Positions 10,637-20,618 of a stretch of 64,000 nt of DNA are shown here, in pieces (position 1 is the stretch's first letter; the number at the start of each line of letters is the position of its first letter). The notes under the pieces were generated by a model. That model searched no databases. It was not told where the DNA came from and saw nothing but the letters and a program-made list of their open reading frames with translations. The translations under genes were made by a program, and so were the position numbers. Location: contig MU130497.1 in assembly GCA_015039465.1 (NCBI GenBank), positions 1-64,000 on the forward strand, given 5' to 3'. Source of the DNA: Phlegmacium glaucopus. Its lineage: Eukaryota > Basidiomycota > Agaricomycetes > Agaricales > Cortinariaceae.

Positions 10637-13600
10637 GCCCGCGAGTGAATTACCAAGTCGATGCCAATGGCTGGTATGGGTACAGTTATGGCAATCCTGC
10701 GACATATTATCCATCAGGCTTGCCTATACTACCACCACCGTCACAAGCGCCGCCTGTATTCCAAGCGCCTACTACTGAAGAAATAACAGGGGCCTTTTCC
10801 CAAGTGGATCAGTTCTGGAGAGGGCGACTCGCACCCCTTCCCGGATATCGGTCGCGCCCTGGCTTACTACCGGTGAAAGAAACGACACAAATCCAAATTG
10901 GAGTTCCAATTAATAATAATTCAAACACAGAGGCGAGTTCTTCTTCTATTACAAAGTGGTTCTTCCTGGATGATCTGTCATTTCAACAGAAAAAACTTGA
11001 CAAATATGTAAGCACCTATGACCCTGCTGCGTCTTCTCTCAAGATGTCGACATCGTTTTGTTCTGCAGGCAGACCCGTTCGTACAACAATATCTTAAAAA
11101 TATTCAAAAACAACTACATACTCTAGAACCTCTTTCGCCTATTCCTCTGTTCCCTTCCATAACATATCTTGAAACATATCTTACTCCCCGCTTGATCGAA
11201 GATTCTATCAGATCAGATAACCTTACTCTTCTTTCTGCTCCCCCTATTCCTTCCGGGGCGAAAGCACCTGCTCTCAGTCAGGAAACTTACCATGATCATT
11301 GGATAACCATTCTTCGCTGGGAACTTGACGCGACGGCTTCGCAAAAAGAACAGATAGTCCTATGGAAGCTTGGACTCAAAGTGGCTAACTGGAAAAATGC
11401 CGAATTTGTCATGTGTGTTCCTGGAATCCGCGAAAATTACCCTAGGTTGGAAATAGGGGATCTTGTACACATGCGCGAAGTTATTGAGGCTCAAAAACGT
11501 GGTAGTGGAAAGGCTTTTGAAGGAAGAGTTGTTACTTTGAGAAAACGAGAAGGCTTTGTCTGTGAGTTTGAATCTCTCTCAGCCATTTTCCTCATAACTA
11601 ACATACATATTGTCATAATCAATAGATATATTCAGCCCTACTCTGAAACAGCATATGCAGACCTATCTTCCCCATATCAATTTTCGCTTCGAAGATGATC
11701 TGCCTGCTTTTGGCCCTGAAGACAAAATATCTCTAGCTTTCAACGTCTCCTTCGTGATTAATGCTCGGCCTTTGTGTCTTATGGAGGTTGCTACCTCTAC
11801 CATCGCAAAGTCCCTTGTCACGAAAGGTCATAGCAAAACTCTCGCTCGACAGTGGATATTTCCAGAAGTAGACGATCTGAACGATGCGTCTGTGTTGAAT
11901 AATGGAATTATCGAGGAATCACAATGGTATGATCGGGGTCTGAACGCTGAACAGCGTGTGCGTTTCGGTTTTGTTCTCATCCAACCTTGAATGATGTTGT
12001 CGTTTACAGACGGCTGTTGCTGCCATTGCTCTTTACCAATCGCCTGTACCGCATCTTATTAGTGGCCCTCCTGGTACAGGAAAGACAAGGTGTTTAGCAT
12101 AGATTTATTTATCTTTTAACCATTCTAAAGTCGTCGTCATTACAGAACTGTCGCTGAAGCCGTACTTCAAATCTTTCGCGCCCAACCCGAGGCTTGCATC
12201 CTCGTCTGTGCACCATCCAACCCCGCGACGGATACTCTTGTCGAGCGACTTATAGTACATCTCCGCCAAGATGAAATGCTACGTCTCAATGACCAGAACA
12301 GAACATTTGCCGAAGTTTCAGATAAAATCAAACCGTATTGTTGTATGTTCTCGTTTTATTGGGAAAAAAAAAACACATTCAACTGTTCATAGATGTTGAA
12401 AATGACAAGTTTTCACTTCCCCCTTGGAAAAAGCTCATGCATTATAGGGTAGTAGTATGCTCCTGTCTCGATGCCAGTATCCTTGTGGGAGCACAGTGTA
12501 CGAACAGAGCGTTGATGATGATGGAGGAAGAAGTGACGAACATACTTCATCCCCATAAAAGAATGAAACATGTGGCCCGACCACACTGGACACATCTCCT
12601 CATTGACGAAGTAAGATTTTTTTATTGAGATTTAGCAAGCTTTGTCGAAATAGGACTCTTTATTTAAAGGCGGCTCAAGGATCCGAACCTGAACTCCTGA
12701 TTCCGATTTCAGTGCTGGACGCACAAATACACGACGACAACGACAATAGTTTCATTCCACAACTTGCGCTCTGCGGAGATATTAATCAACGTCAGTGACT
12801 TTGATATGCTACCCCTAGTCATGGACTTGCCTGACGTGTTAGAAAGTCGGTCCCATTGTCATTTCGGAGGTAGCTCGGACGGCTGAGCTCGAGATTTCAC
12901 TGCTCGAAAGACTTTTTGAACGGCCTCTATATTCCAATCATACCCAGATTGACCAAGAGGTAGCCTTGTATTTGTGTCAGCACGGGCTTCCCTTTACGAA
13001 TCTGGTGAAGGTGTGTTTCTCCACACTAAACGTTGCTCAAAGCGATGACAACATTATATGGTGTAGAATTACCGAAGTCACCCCGTCATTCTAATGCCAC
13101 CTTCTGCCATCTTTTATAACGACACTTTACTCCCCTTTGCTCAAAACGGTAAGATTCTTTGGTCAGGGATGCCTAAACCCCTCTTTCCGCTCAAGTTTAT
13201 TGGGAGCACTTCTCCTGAGGAAAGTACAGATGAGGTATAACTATCGTTTTACTTCCTTATTCTAATATGGCAATTGAATGAACTTCTTTCTAGCGAGCTT
13301 CTTGGTTCAACCCTGGAGAAATTACGGAAGTTGTGAATGTTATTAAATCGCTGCTCGCCGATGCAGAAAAATGTCAACCTCAACTCTTCGCCAAGCAGAT
13401 TGGTGTGATGGCTCCATGGCGAGAACAGGTGTGGAAAATGCGTGAACGGTTGAGAAGGGAAGGCTTGAGTGCTGTCAATGTTGGTACGGTTGAGGTCAGT
13501 GCAAGGCTGGGCTGCCTCCATCAACAAATGTTTTCTTTGACCGTCAATCCTTTGAAAAAATCATACAGGACTATCAAGGTAGTGAACGTCGGGTAGTGGT

Positions 13601-14142
13601 TATTTCTTGCGTGAGATCAAACCCGCGCTTTGTGGAAGAAGATGTTAGGAAAGGTTTAGGTCTCGTGTCGGAACGCAAGAGGTAAGATTCCCTGTACCTT
13701 TTTTTTTTCAACGCAAGTCTTAGGATAAAATTTTAATATAGAATGAATGTTGCCATTACCCGTGCTAAAGAATTGCTTGTCGTGATTGGAAATGGTGCTC
13801 TTCTCCAACGTGATCCATATTGGAAAGGTTTCCTTGCATTCGCGATCAGACATAAATTGTAAATACATTAACATATGATCCTATTTCCTGAATCTCATCC
13901 CATCCCTGATTTTCTCTGTTTCTAGATATCAAGGCCCTGTGCTTGACTTGGAGATGGATGGCAGCTATATTTCCCGTCTAGAGTTAGTGGCCTTTGTACC
14001 ATTCTTGCGCTTAGTACTTCTGTTGTTTTTTTATTGCAGATCCAATCTAGTAAACTCAGGAGCTGGAGCGCTGCAGCTTAATATCGAAGAACAGGTCGCG
14101 ATCACAGCTGGAGGGGTTGCACGGGATGCTCTCAGAGAGTGA
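10633..14142 (+). CDS. SF1 RNA helicase, SDE3/MOV10 (Upf1-like) type
   Basis: This is a superfamily 1 RNA helicase of the kind linked to RNA silencing and RNA quality control (plant SDE3, animal MOV10). The N-terminal region (10633-11990) has aromatic/proline-rich and beta-rich segments. The Walker A motif GPPGTGKT is at about 12064-12087. The DEAQ-type motif II is split by an intron: LLIDE at about 12595-12609, then AAQGSEPELLIP from about 12670. LCGDINQLGPIVISE (about 12770-12880), NYRSHP (about 13068-13085), DYQGSERRVVVISC (about 13569-13610) and MNVAITRAKELLVVIGN (about 13742-13792) supply the later helicase motifs. It ends ARDALRE at 14142. About a dozen short introns are present. The start ATG overlaps the upstream stop by four bases, so the two genes may share a transcript or this one may start inside the upstream gene. 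Confidence 0.85.
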
Positions 14143-14582
14143 AGCTTTCCTCGCTTGAAACGGTTTAATTCAAAGCACTACAGATCAATTGACAGTTTGC
14201 TGCTACTTCAAGTGGAGTAATCCTTCCTTCCTTCCTCCCTTTACATTCTTACGAACCTCACTCACGACATTGCCTGCCTGGGGTGCAGTGGCAGACGCCG
14301 TGTGGTCCTTATTCTCGAATATTCCTTTTGGTATGACGATTTGGCTGCCCCAAACTGTTCGACGCTGTGCTAATAATACCTGCATGGCTAAAATAACTCC
14401 AACAGCTAGCATGATATTTGTCAGGTAGTTTCAAATGTAAATGGCTTACAGTTGCAAACTCGAATGGATTGAATAGATATTATGAAGGTCAAGTCCAATG
14501 TAAGTGGAGAAGTAAACAATCGCACGAAGGTTCTTTACCGTCAGTCAACTACCACGTATGAGGTACAAGAGGAAAATCACAA
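14143..14582 (-). other. Convergent spacer with a doubtful small membrane ORF
   Basis: This stretch separates the helicase stop from the Trs65 stop. On the minus strand it holds readings that look protein-like: LRAIVYFSTYIGLDLHNIYS (about 14460-14520) and VILAMQVLLAQRRTVWGSQI (about 14330-14400). They are joined by a plausible intron and include a hydrophobic stretch. No good start codon is seen upstream. It could be a small uncharacterised membrane protein or a chance reading in a 3' untranslated region. Confidence 0.25.
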
Positions 14583-17500
14583 TTAATTATTAGGATCATG
14601 TACAACAATGTCTATTACAGACCTATTACAAAAGGGATCAGCAGGGAATAGGAATAACAAAAAGAGACGGATATATACCGAAGATTCATTGCAAACCCTG
14701 ACTCAGTATCAGTCAATGTAAGCGTATCAATGGAGTGAACACCAGGTAACACAGCCAAAAAGTCCATCCTGACAGACTGGCATGCAGACGGGCGTAGAGG
14801 GCTAATGACCACCAATCAAATCGTGCTTGCAGAGAAAAAATGTAAAAAAAAAACCGACCCAATCCGTACACGATTTTCCAGAGGTAATACGCCAGGGTAT
14901 CCCATCTTCCTAGCAGCCTCTCCACCCCCATCGTACACTCCCATCTCTGCACCACCTCGCCGGCGGCGCCGTCTCTCAGGACATGTCACTTCAAACCTCC
15001 TCGGCCATAAACTTTGATTAAACACAAAGATATCCAGTGTGAACACATCTAATGGGTATATCTTGCCTGGTCCAAGCATAATCTCCTTTTCTCCCATCCT
15101 CGAGTCAGGAATGGGAAGAAGGCCGACGGAAACGACGATGCTGTCGCCGCTGGCACCGGCGTTCTGTAATTTCGATAGCATCTTTTGTTCACCGAATGCA
15201 CCAGAAACAAGAGGAAGAGGTGTAGCTGGCAAAGCGTTGTTGCTTGCGTCAAGCCCTAGCCCACGTTCGCGACGGATTTCAATGCTCATTCCTACATTAC
15301 CAGAGGAGGTGATTGGGCCCTGTGACATCGGGGTAGGTGGCAATGCTGACTTTGGAGGGAAAGCAGGATATGCAGGGGTAGTTGGCATCTCCAGTCCTGT
15401 TTGACTCTCCAGAGGGCTGTCTGCATACTGCTCAGATTCTGTTGCGAGAGTTAGCTGGCCTGGCAGTTGATTTATCAGTGATACAGGAGGTGGTGGGGGA
15501 GCACTGTACGTTGTCGGCGAACGAAGGTATTGGGCATCTGAGGATGGTATTGTCGTGGGAATATGAGAAGAAAGTCGATTGTAGGGCATTGGCGATTGAC
15601 CATCACCAGGTTTGAGGAATGATCTTGTTGGAGTTAATTTTTTCAACGTTCGACCTGCAAAGTTCGTCCCTGGGTGTAAAGTGAACCGTTTGCTGCCTGC
15701 CGTAGCTGAGTACTGTGGGGTTACATCACCGTAATAGTAGGAAAGTGGACCGGTAGTATTGGCACTATATGTAAACGAAGGGAATGGAGAAGCCGGTTCC
15801 GGAAGAATGCTTGGGTAGGCACCTGAAGAATCAGCAGCGTCGAGGAGTTCGGCGGGTGGACCTTGCTGAGCGGAGAGATCAAGTACACAGTTCCAACGAG
15901 AAGAGAAGGTCTGAGTAGGGTAAGCAACATTAGCAAGGTCCGTAGCTTGTACAAGAACTTTCGTCGTCTTCACTGATGGAGGTGGGAAATAGGGCTTGCC
16001 GAACACGTTGATCGTTACGGCCCGTTGTAAATCTGGCATGCTACCATTAGAATTTGTGCCACGAGCAAACGAGAAAGCGTCCATCTCTTCGGGGGATCTC
16101 ATGAACGTAACAGCATACAATAAGTTATACTGAGCGAGAGGTCCAATCATGAGTGGAAACATGTTCTTTGCTGCGTTTGGGCTGAAAGCGTGATCACCCC
16201 AACCGATGAGTGTGGCCCTGGCACCTTCACCCCCTATACTGATATCAACTTTCTCGACTAGAAACCCTGCATTCATTCCGAGATCGCCTGAATTCTCGAT
16301 TTCCACACAAAGGACAACCGTTCGTTCTTCACTGCCGGCTTCTCTCCGTTCGCGTTCTTTTTCTTCTTCGTCTAAATCGGCGATAGTTCCTTCAGTCTCA
16401 GGTAGGAGAACATATGGGACGAAAACGGTTCGCATACGAACACGAAAACCGGAGGCCACCAAGAGCGTTTTACGGAATGATTTTCGGAGAGTAGGGTGGG
16501 CTTTGCGAACGGCGGTCATTGGAGAAGGGGTATCCGCCTTTGGAGTTGCCAAAAGAGCGGGAGGAAGAGAAAAAAGTTTCTGTCGTGATACAGTTCCAAG
16601 GCGAAGAGTAGGAAGGTTGAATTGTGATGAATCGAGCTTGCCGAATTCTGGGCCTGAAGAAGGGATGAAAAAGTGAAAGGTATGGGTGCGCGTCTACATA
16701 CCTGCCAAAAGTCCGTGGAGGAGATTAGCTTCCTCGAGTCCATCCAAAAGGGTTGCCTCCCGTTCAACAGTTGTCTCGTCTGCACTTTCTTGAAGAGGCT
16801 CTACAGACAGAAGATCATGGTTTCCTCCAACAGAGGCGAAAAATCGGGCAAGAGGATGCTTTGGTGTGGTATGTATGGGTTTCTCTCGCAATGTCGCTGA
16901 TACAGTCAAGCATAGTAATGGATCATTGAAGGTAAGTCTTAAAAAAGCTGCAGCACAATACTTTGTTTTAAGAATTGGAACATTAGAAAGAAAAATGACG
17001 CACAAACGGTGATGGCCATACAATAAATGGCGAACCAGGCCTGTTCTTCCTCTGACCACAAAAGAGCAAAGGCTTCTGAGGAGTCTTCTGCAGTACTACT
17101 GCCCCATATATTTGCAACTAACATTGTTCCCTCTGAAGTCGTATATTTACGGTCCTGATCAGCTGTCGAAGGCACGGGATTCGGAGTGCTAGGTGGAAGG
17201 ATTGAAGGATGTAGGCTATTTCTGGCACTGGGTCTCGCCATAGAACCAGTTCGTGGAGTACCTAAAAGTCGAGTTGTTGATGTTCGCGGCGCTTCAGCGA
17301 CTATTGGAACTGGTGAGATATATGTAGCCTCAAGTGATACTTGTACATGTGCCAGGGTTTCAAGCAACATTTGAGGAGGGTGCGCAGAGTCGTTCATATT
17401 TTCCAAAGCTGGATGCTTGATACGTAATAGCAAGAAAGATTGCAATTGTTCATCTGCAAATTTGTAAATGAGTTATATAGAGGCACTTGGCCAGAAGAGT

Positions 17501-17652
17501 GTCGGACCATAAAAGGCCTGTCGTCTTTCTACCCCGCTGACTTGGGCTGCTGCTAGCCATTTATCCACGGGAGCATTCGGTGGAAATTCGAGTGAAGTAT
17601 CTGGTACCAGGACATTGAGAAAGGCTGTCGAGAAAATCTGGTCAAGGGACAT
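14583..17652 (-). CDS. TRS65: TRAPPII complex subunit Trs65
   Basis: Trs65 is a fungal subunit of TRAPPII, the exchange factor complex acting on Ypt31/32 at the late Golgi. The N-terminal exon begins MSLDQIFSTAFLNVLVPDTS (ATG at 17652; another in-frame ATG lies at 17676). After introns a long exon covers about 14840-16552, with the beta-sandwich region (VLCVEIENSGDLGMNAGFLV, about 16250-16310) and a long serine/proline-rich insert (about 15300-15800). The ending is the conserved GVHSIDTLTLTDTESGFAMN followed across an intron by SVIDIVVHDPNN, with the stop at 14583. That C-terminal block is the strongest family signature. The gene is convergent with the helicase gene. The assignment rests on memory of the Trs65 family; TRAPPC13-like proteins would be the main alternative. 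Confidence 0.75.
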
Positions 17653-17849
17653 TTGCCATGGTCTGCTTGTGACCATGTGACAATTCACTGCTCATATCGT
17701 GACCTCTTATAAACAAATTGTGCTACTATGCATAATATGCCCCGAGAGGGAGTGAGTATATGTGTTTACCGATGACAATATTACCGCACTAACGCTCTTC
17801 ATGTGCGGAATAGGTCTATGTATAAATTGTTCCCTCATCGCTAGGGAGT

Positions 17850-18408
17850 TCAGTTTTCGCGCCATTGATGGGCACAGCTAACACATCTTCAAAAGTCAAT
17901 CAATAAACTAATCGGTAATAGAAATAAGAGAGAATTTCATTACCGATAAACTATGCGTTCAATGTGGGAAATTTCAAATGAGCCAAATCAAAAAAAAACT
18001 GAGGAGAATGCAAGACCCACATGTTGTCATAGGCTCGTCGGCAGAGCGTATCTGGAGTTGGTAGAAATATGCACTATTGAAATTACACTTATCGCAGGAA
18101 GCTAGTAAAGAGAGGTTTGCCGACGACGACGAAGGAGAGGCAAGTTCCATACCTTGTGTCTGATCAGCATGAGCCCACATTTCATCGCCTCCAAGAACAT
18201 CATCCACCTCTTTTCGTTTCAATCTCGTCCTTGCAGTCATCTGCGATTGAAATGTTTCAATCAGATTAAGATTTAAAAAACACTACATGATAATGTTAAC
18301 CTGTTTTGTGATTGGAAATTCATAGGCACATGTATTGCATGCCCATTTGTTGAGACCTGTTTCTGCGGATATGATGAGAAGGTTTGCACAGGTAGGACAG
18401 AATAGCAT
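17850..18408 (-). CDS. RPC11: RNA polymerase III subunit Rpc11 (RPC10), TFIIS-like
   Basis: Rpc11 is the small polymerase III subunit needed for RNA cleavage, termination and reinitiation. The start at 18408 gives MLFCPTCANLLIISAETGLN and a first zinc ribbon (CPTC ... CNTC). The second exon runs MTARTRLKRKEVDDVLGGDE, then an intron leads to ASCDKCNFNSAYFYQLQIRS and ADEPMTT. Two further tiny exons are needed: FYR (about 17940-17947), and then RCVSCAHQWREN at 17850-17886. They restore the C-terminal zinc ribbon (CDKC ... CVSC) and the WREN end expected for the family. The acidic RSADEP turn that enters the polymerase active site is intact. Without these last two exons the reading runs into unrelated sequence, so automated models may miss them. 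Confidence 0.92.
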
Positions 18409-18446
18409 GGTGAGAGATCAGAACAGGTCTAATCTAATCTCCAAAT
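18409..18446. promoter_or_regulatory. 38-bp divergent intergenic region
   Basis: Only 38 bp lie between the RPC11 start codon (minus) and the start codon of the SPRY gene (plus). No room remains for two separate core promoters, so leaders or promoters must overlap the neighbouring coding sequences. Confidence 0.55.
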
Positions 18447-19495
18447 ATGTCCTTCTTCAGATCCAAACTACGTCCAGGTCACCCCGTAGTGTCACCACCT
18501 CAATGGGCTCCAGCCCCAGAACAACCAGTAAGTAATTAACCCTATTTAAATACTAACAACCCATCGCCTTTGTTTAAAGCATGAATTCGGCAAATGGAAT
18601 GATGCTCCAGGGCATGAATACGACACCGCTGAAGATTTCTGCAACAGATATCCCTTAGACCCCCCCAAGCTCCTGTCCTCTCATATCATTGATAGGATAG
18701 ACCAGGTTGGGTGTAGGGCGTGGGGTATTGAGGTCCCCGATACACCTCGTTTTGTGGGGTGTGTACAGAATTTATATGATAATGAATCTGGTTCGAAACT
18801 TGGTGGTGGAGGAAATGGAAGTGGACTGCCGGGTGTAATCAATGTGCAGACGCAGTCAGGTTGTAAAGATGTTTGTCTATTGAGTGATTTACCAATTATG
18901 GCGGGGCTTTACGATATTCAAGGCAAGTCGGGTGTGTATTATGAGGTGCATATTGAGATGATGGATGGGATTATTGCTATTGGTATGTCAAGATTTGAAC
19001 GTTCATTTGATAACGATGAAATTAATCTTCACTTAAGGAACCGCTTGTCGTCCATATCCTGTATGGCGTCTTCCAGGTTGGAATCGAATGAGTGCGGGGT
19101 TCCATCTTGACGATTTCCGTAAATTCTTCGAAGATCCCGACGGCGGACGTGACTATACATCATCGTCCGTCATTTCCCGTATAAATTCAGGTGATACCAT
19201 CGGTTGCGGCTACGCCTTCCACACCGGAACTCTCTTCTACACATACAACGGCCAACGTCTCCCACCCGCATTCACGGGTATCTACTTGCCTCGTCATGCT
19301 AGAGATGTATTTGCGGCTATTGGCGTTGAAGGAATATGTAGGTTTCAGGTGAATTTTGGAGGAGATACCTTTAGGTGGTTGGAAGGGAATGAATGGGGGT
19401 GGAGGGTTGAGGGTCATGTTGGGAGGTTGTTGGGTGGGGGATCGTATAGGGGTGATGACGAAGAAATGCTTCCTGCGTATCAGCCGCAGGTTTGA
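18447..19495 (+). CDS. SPRY-domain protein, Ssh4/Ear1-like
   Basis: Yeast Ssh4 and Ear1 are Rsp5 ubiquitin-ligase adaptors with a SPRY domain. The start at 18447 (MSFFRSKLRPGHPVVSPPQW) is followed by an intron (about 18530-18579) and HEFGKWNDAPGHEYDTAEDF. The SPRY core includes SGVYYEVHIEMMDGIIAIG and, after an intron at about 18982-19040, CRPYPVWRLPGWNRMSAGFH, DTIGCGYAFHTGTLFYTYNG and a final VNFGGDTFRWLEGNEWGW. The CRPYP.WRLPG block matches Ssh4-type SPRY domains. The family's N-terminal membrane anchor is not evident here, and proline-rich PPQW near the start is a weak candidate WW ligand. Role as a ligase adaptor is inferred. It is divergent from RPC11 and convergent with the Hsp20 gene. 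Confidence 0.7.
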
Positions 19496-19813
19496 GTTAA
19501 TTCGGACGCGCGTCCGTTGCGACCTACTTGCGGACATGCTTGATGCAAGGAAGACACAGGGACGACGAATAATTTATAAATGTACAGACAGATGTTTTGC
19601 TAATATACATAGGAATCTTCTATAATAAAGGAAGAAACGCAAGTCAATCCGGGATTTTCAAGGTAGTGGAAATAATTCAAACTCACCTCGAGCTGCGGTG
19701 AAAGGCGACAAAAATTTAAGAATAACTGGCTAATAAATAATACAACTGCGGCCCAAACATGATCGACTAACAAAAAAAAAGGAAGGAAAGAGATAATGAA
19801 AAGGTAGATAGTC

Positions 19814-20410
19814 TTAGTTGATGGCGATCTTCTTGGGAGCGAGCTCTGGTGTAGTCTTGGGGAACACGATGTTTAAAACACCATTTTCCATAGATGCCTT
19901 AATATCCTTCTCCTATAACACAAGTTTAGCACCAATTCCAATCCCAGTTCTAACACACCAATCAAACACACCTTGACGCCCTGAGGCAACGGCAAGGTCC
20001 TCAAAAACTTCCCATACAGACGTTCCCTAACTGCATACCCATGCTCCTCTTTCTGCGTATCTTTCTTCGTCTCAGCTGCAACACTGAGCCTCCCGTTGTT
20101 AACGTCAACTTGGACGTCGTCTTTGGAGAGACCGGGGAATTCAAATATGGCCGTTACGGTGTTTTTTTCGGCGTCTTCGTGGAGGTCCATACTAGTCAAA
20201 ATTGGTTGATGAGTGAGAAGGAGGAGCGAGGATGGGTAGATGGGCTTAAGGTACCTACCGAGGCTTATGGGATCGAGGGGCACCATCGCCTTCGCCGCGA
20301 CCGATACGGCGCTGACCCTTATTCTCGCTGGGCGATTCTTGACGACCGGAGAAAGCCTCGTCGAAGAAACGCTCGATATCATAGAAAGGTTCATAAAAGA
20401 GTACGCTCAT
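19814..20410 (-). CDS. Small heat-shock protein, Hsp20/alpha-crystallin family
   Basis: This is an ATP-independent holdase chaperone. The start at 20410 gives MSVLFYEPFYDIERFFDEAF, the usual Hsp20 N-terminus, followed by an arginine/glycine-rich linker. After an intron near 20190-20255 the alpha-crystallin domain begins MDLHEDAEKNTVTAIFEFPG and continues GLSKDDVQVDVNNGRLSVAA. A second intron at about 19915-19970 leads to a last exon ending with VLNIVFPKTTPELAPKKIAI. The length of about 155-160 residues fits the family. The upstream region holds a heat-shock-element-like TTCttGAA (20451-20458) and a TATATA motif on the minus strand (about 20484-20490), fitting heat induction. Confidence 0.92.
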
Positions 20411-20618
20411 GTTGTGTTTTGCTCTTTGGTGAGATTGTCAAGTAATGGGATTCTTGAACCAAGGGTTTCATTAGCATGTTCGTTTATATAGGGCTTTGTT
20501 TGAATTGAACTATGATATCATGAGACATTCACTGCGGGCGTGTTTTGGATTTGCAGTCAATTGCCCGTTTGAGTATAGAGTTGTGGCATTGTGACATTTA
20601 TTTTGACTTTGAACTGCG
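20411..20618. promoter_or_regulatory. Divergent promoter of Hsp20 and NIC96 with HSE-like site
   Basis: This 208 bp region between start codons holds an inverted TTC/GAA pair with 2-bp spacing at 20451-20458 and a TATA-like stretch at 20483-20490 oriented for the Hsp20 gene. Further GAA/TTC triplets lie nearby without perfect spacing. Regulation by Hsf1 is inferred from the motif. Confidence 0.5.

Noticed and set aside
12338..12628. Separate small gene inside the helicase
   Set aside because: The frame is the continuing helicase exon (ending HLLIDE) read through the intron in front of it.
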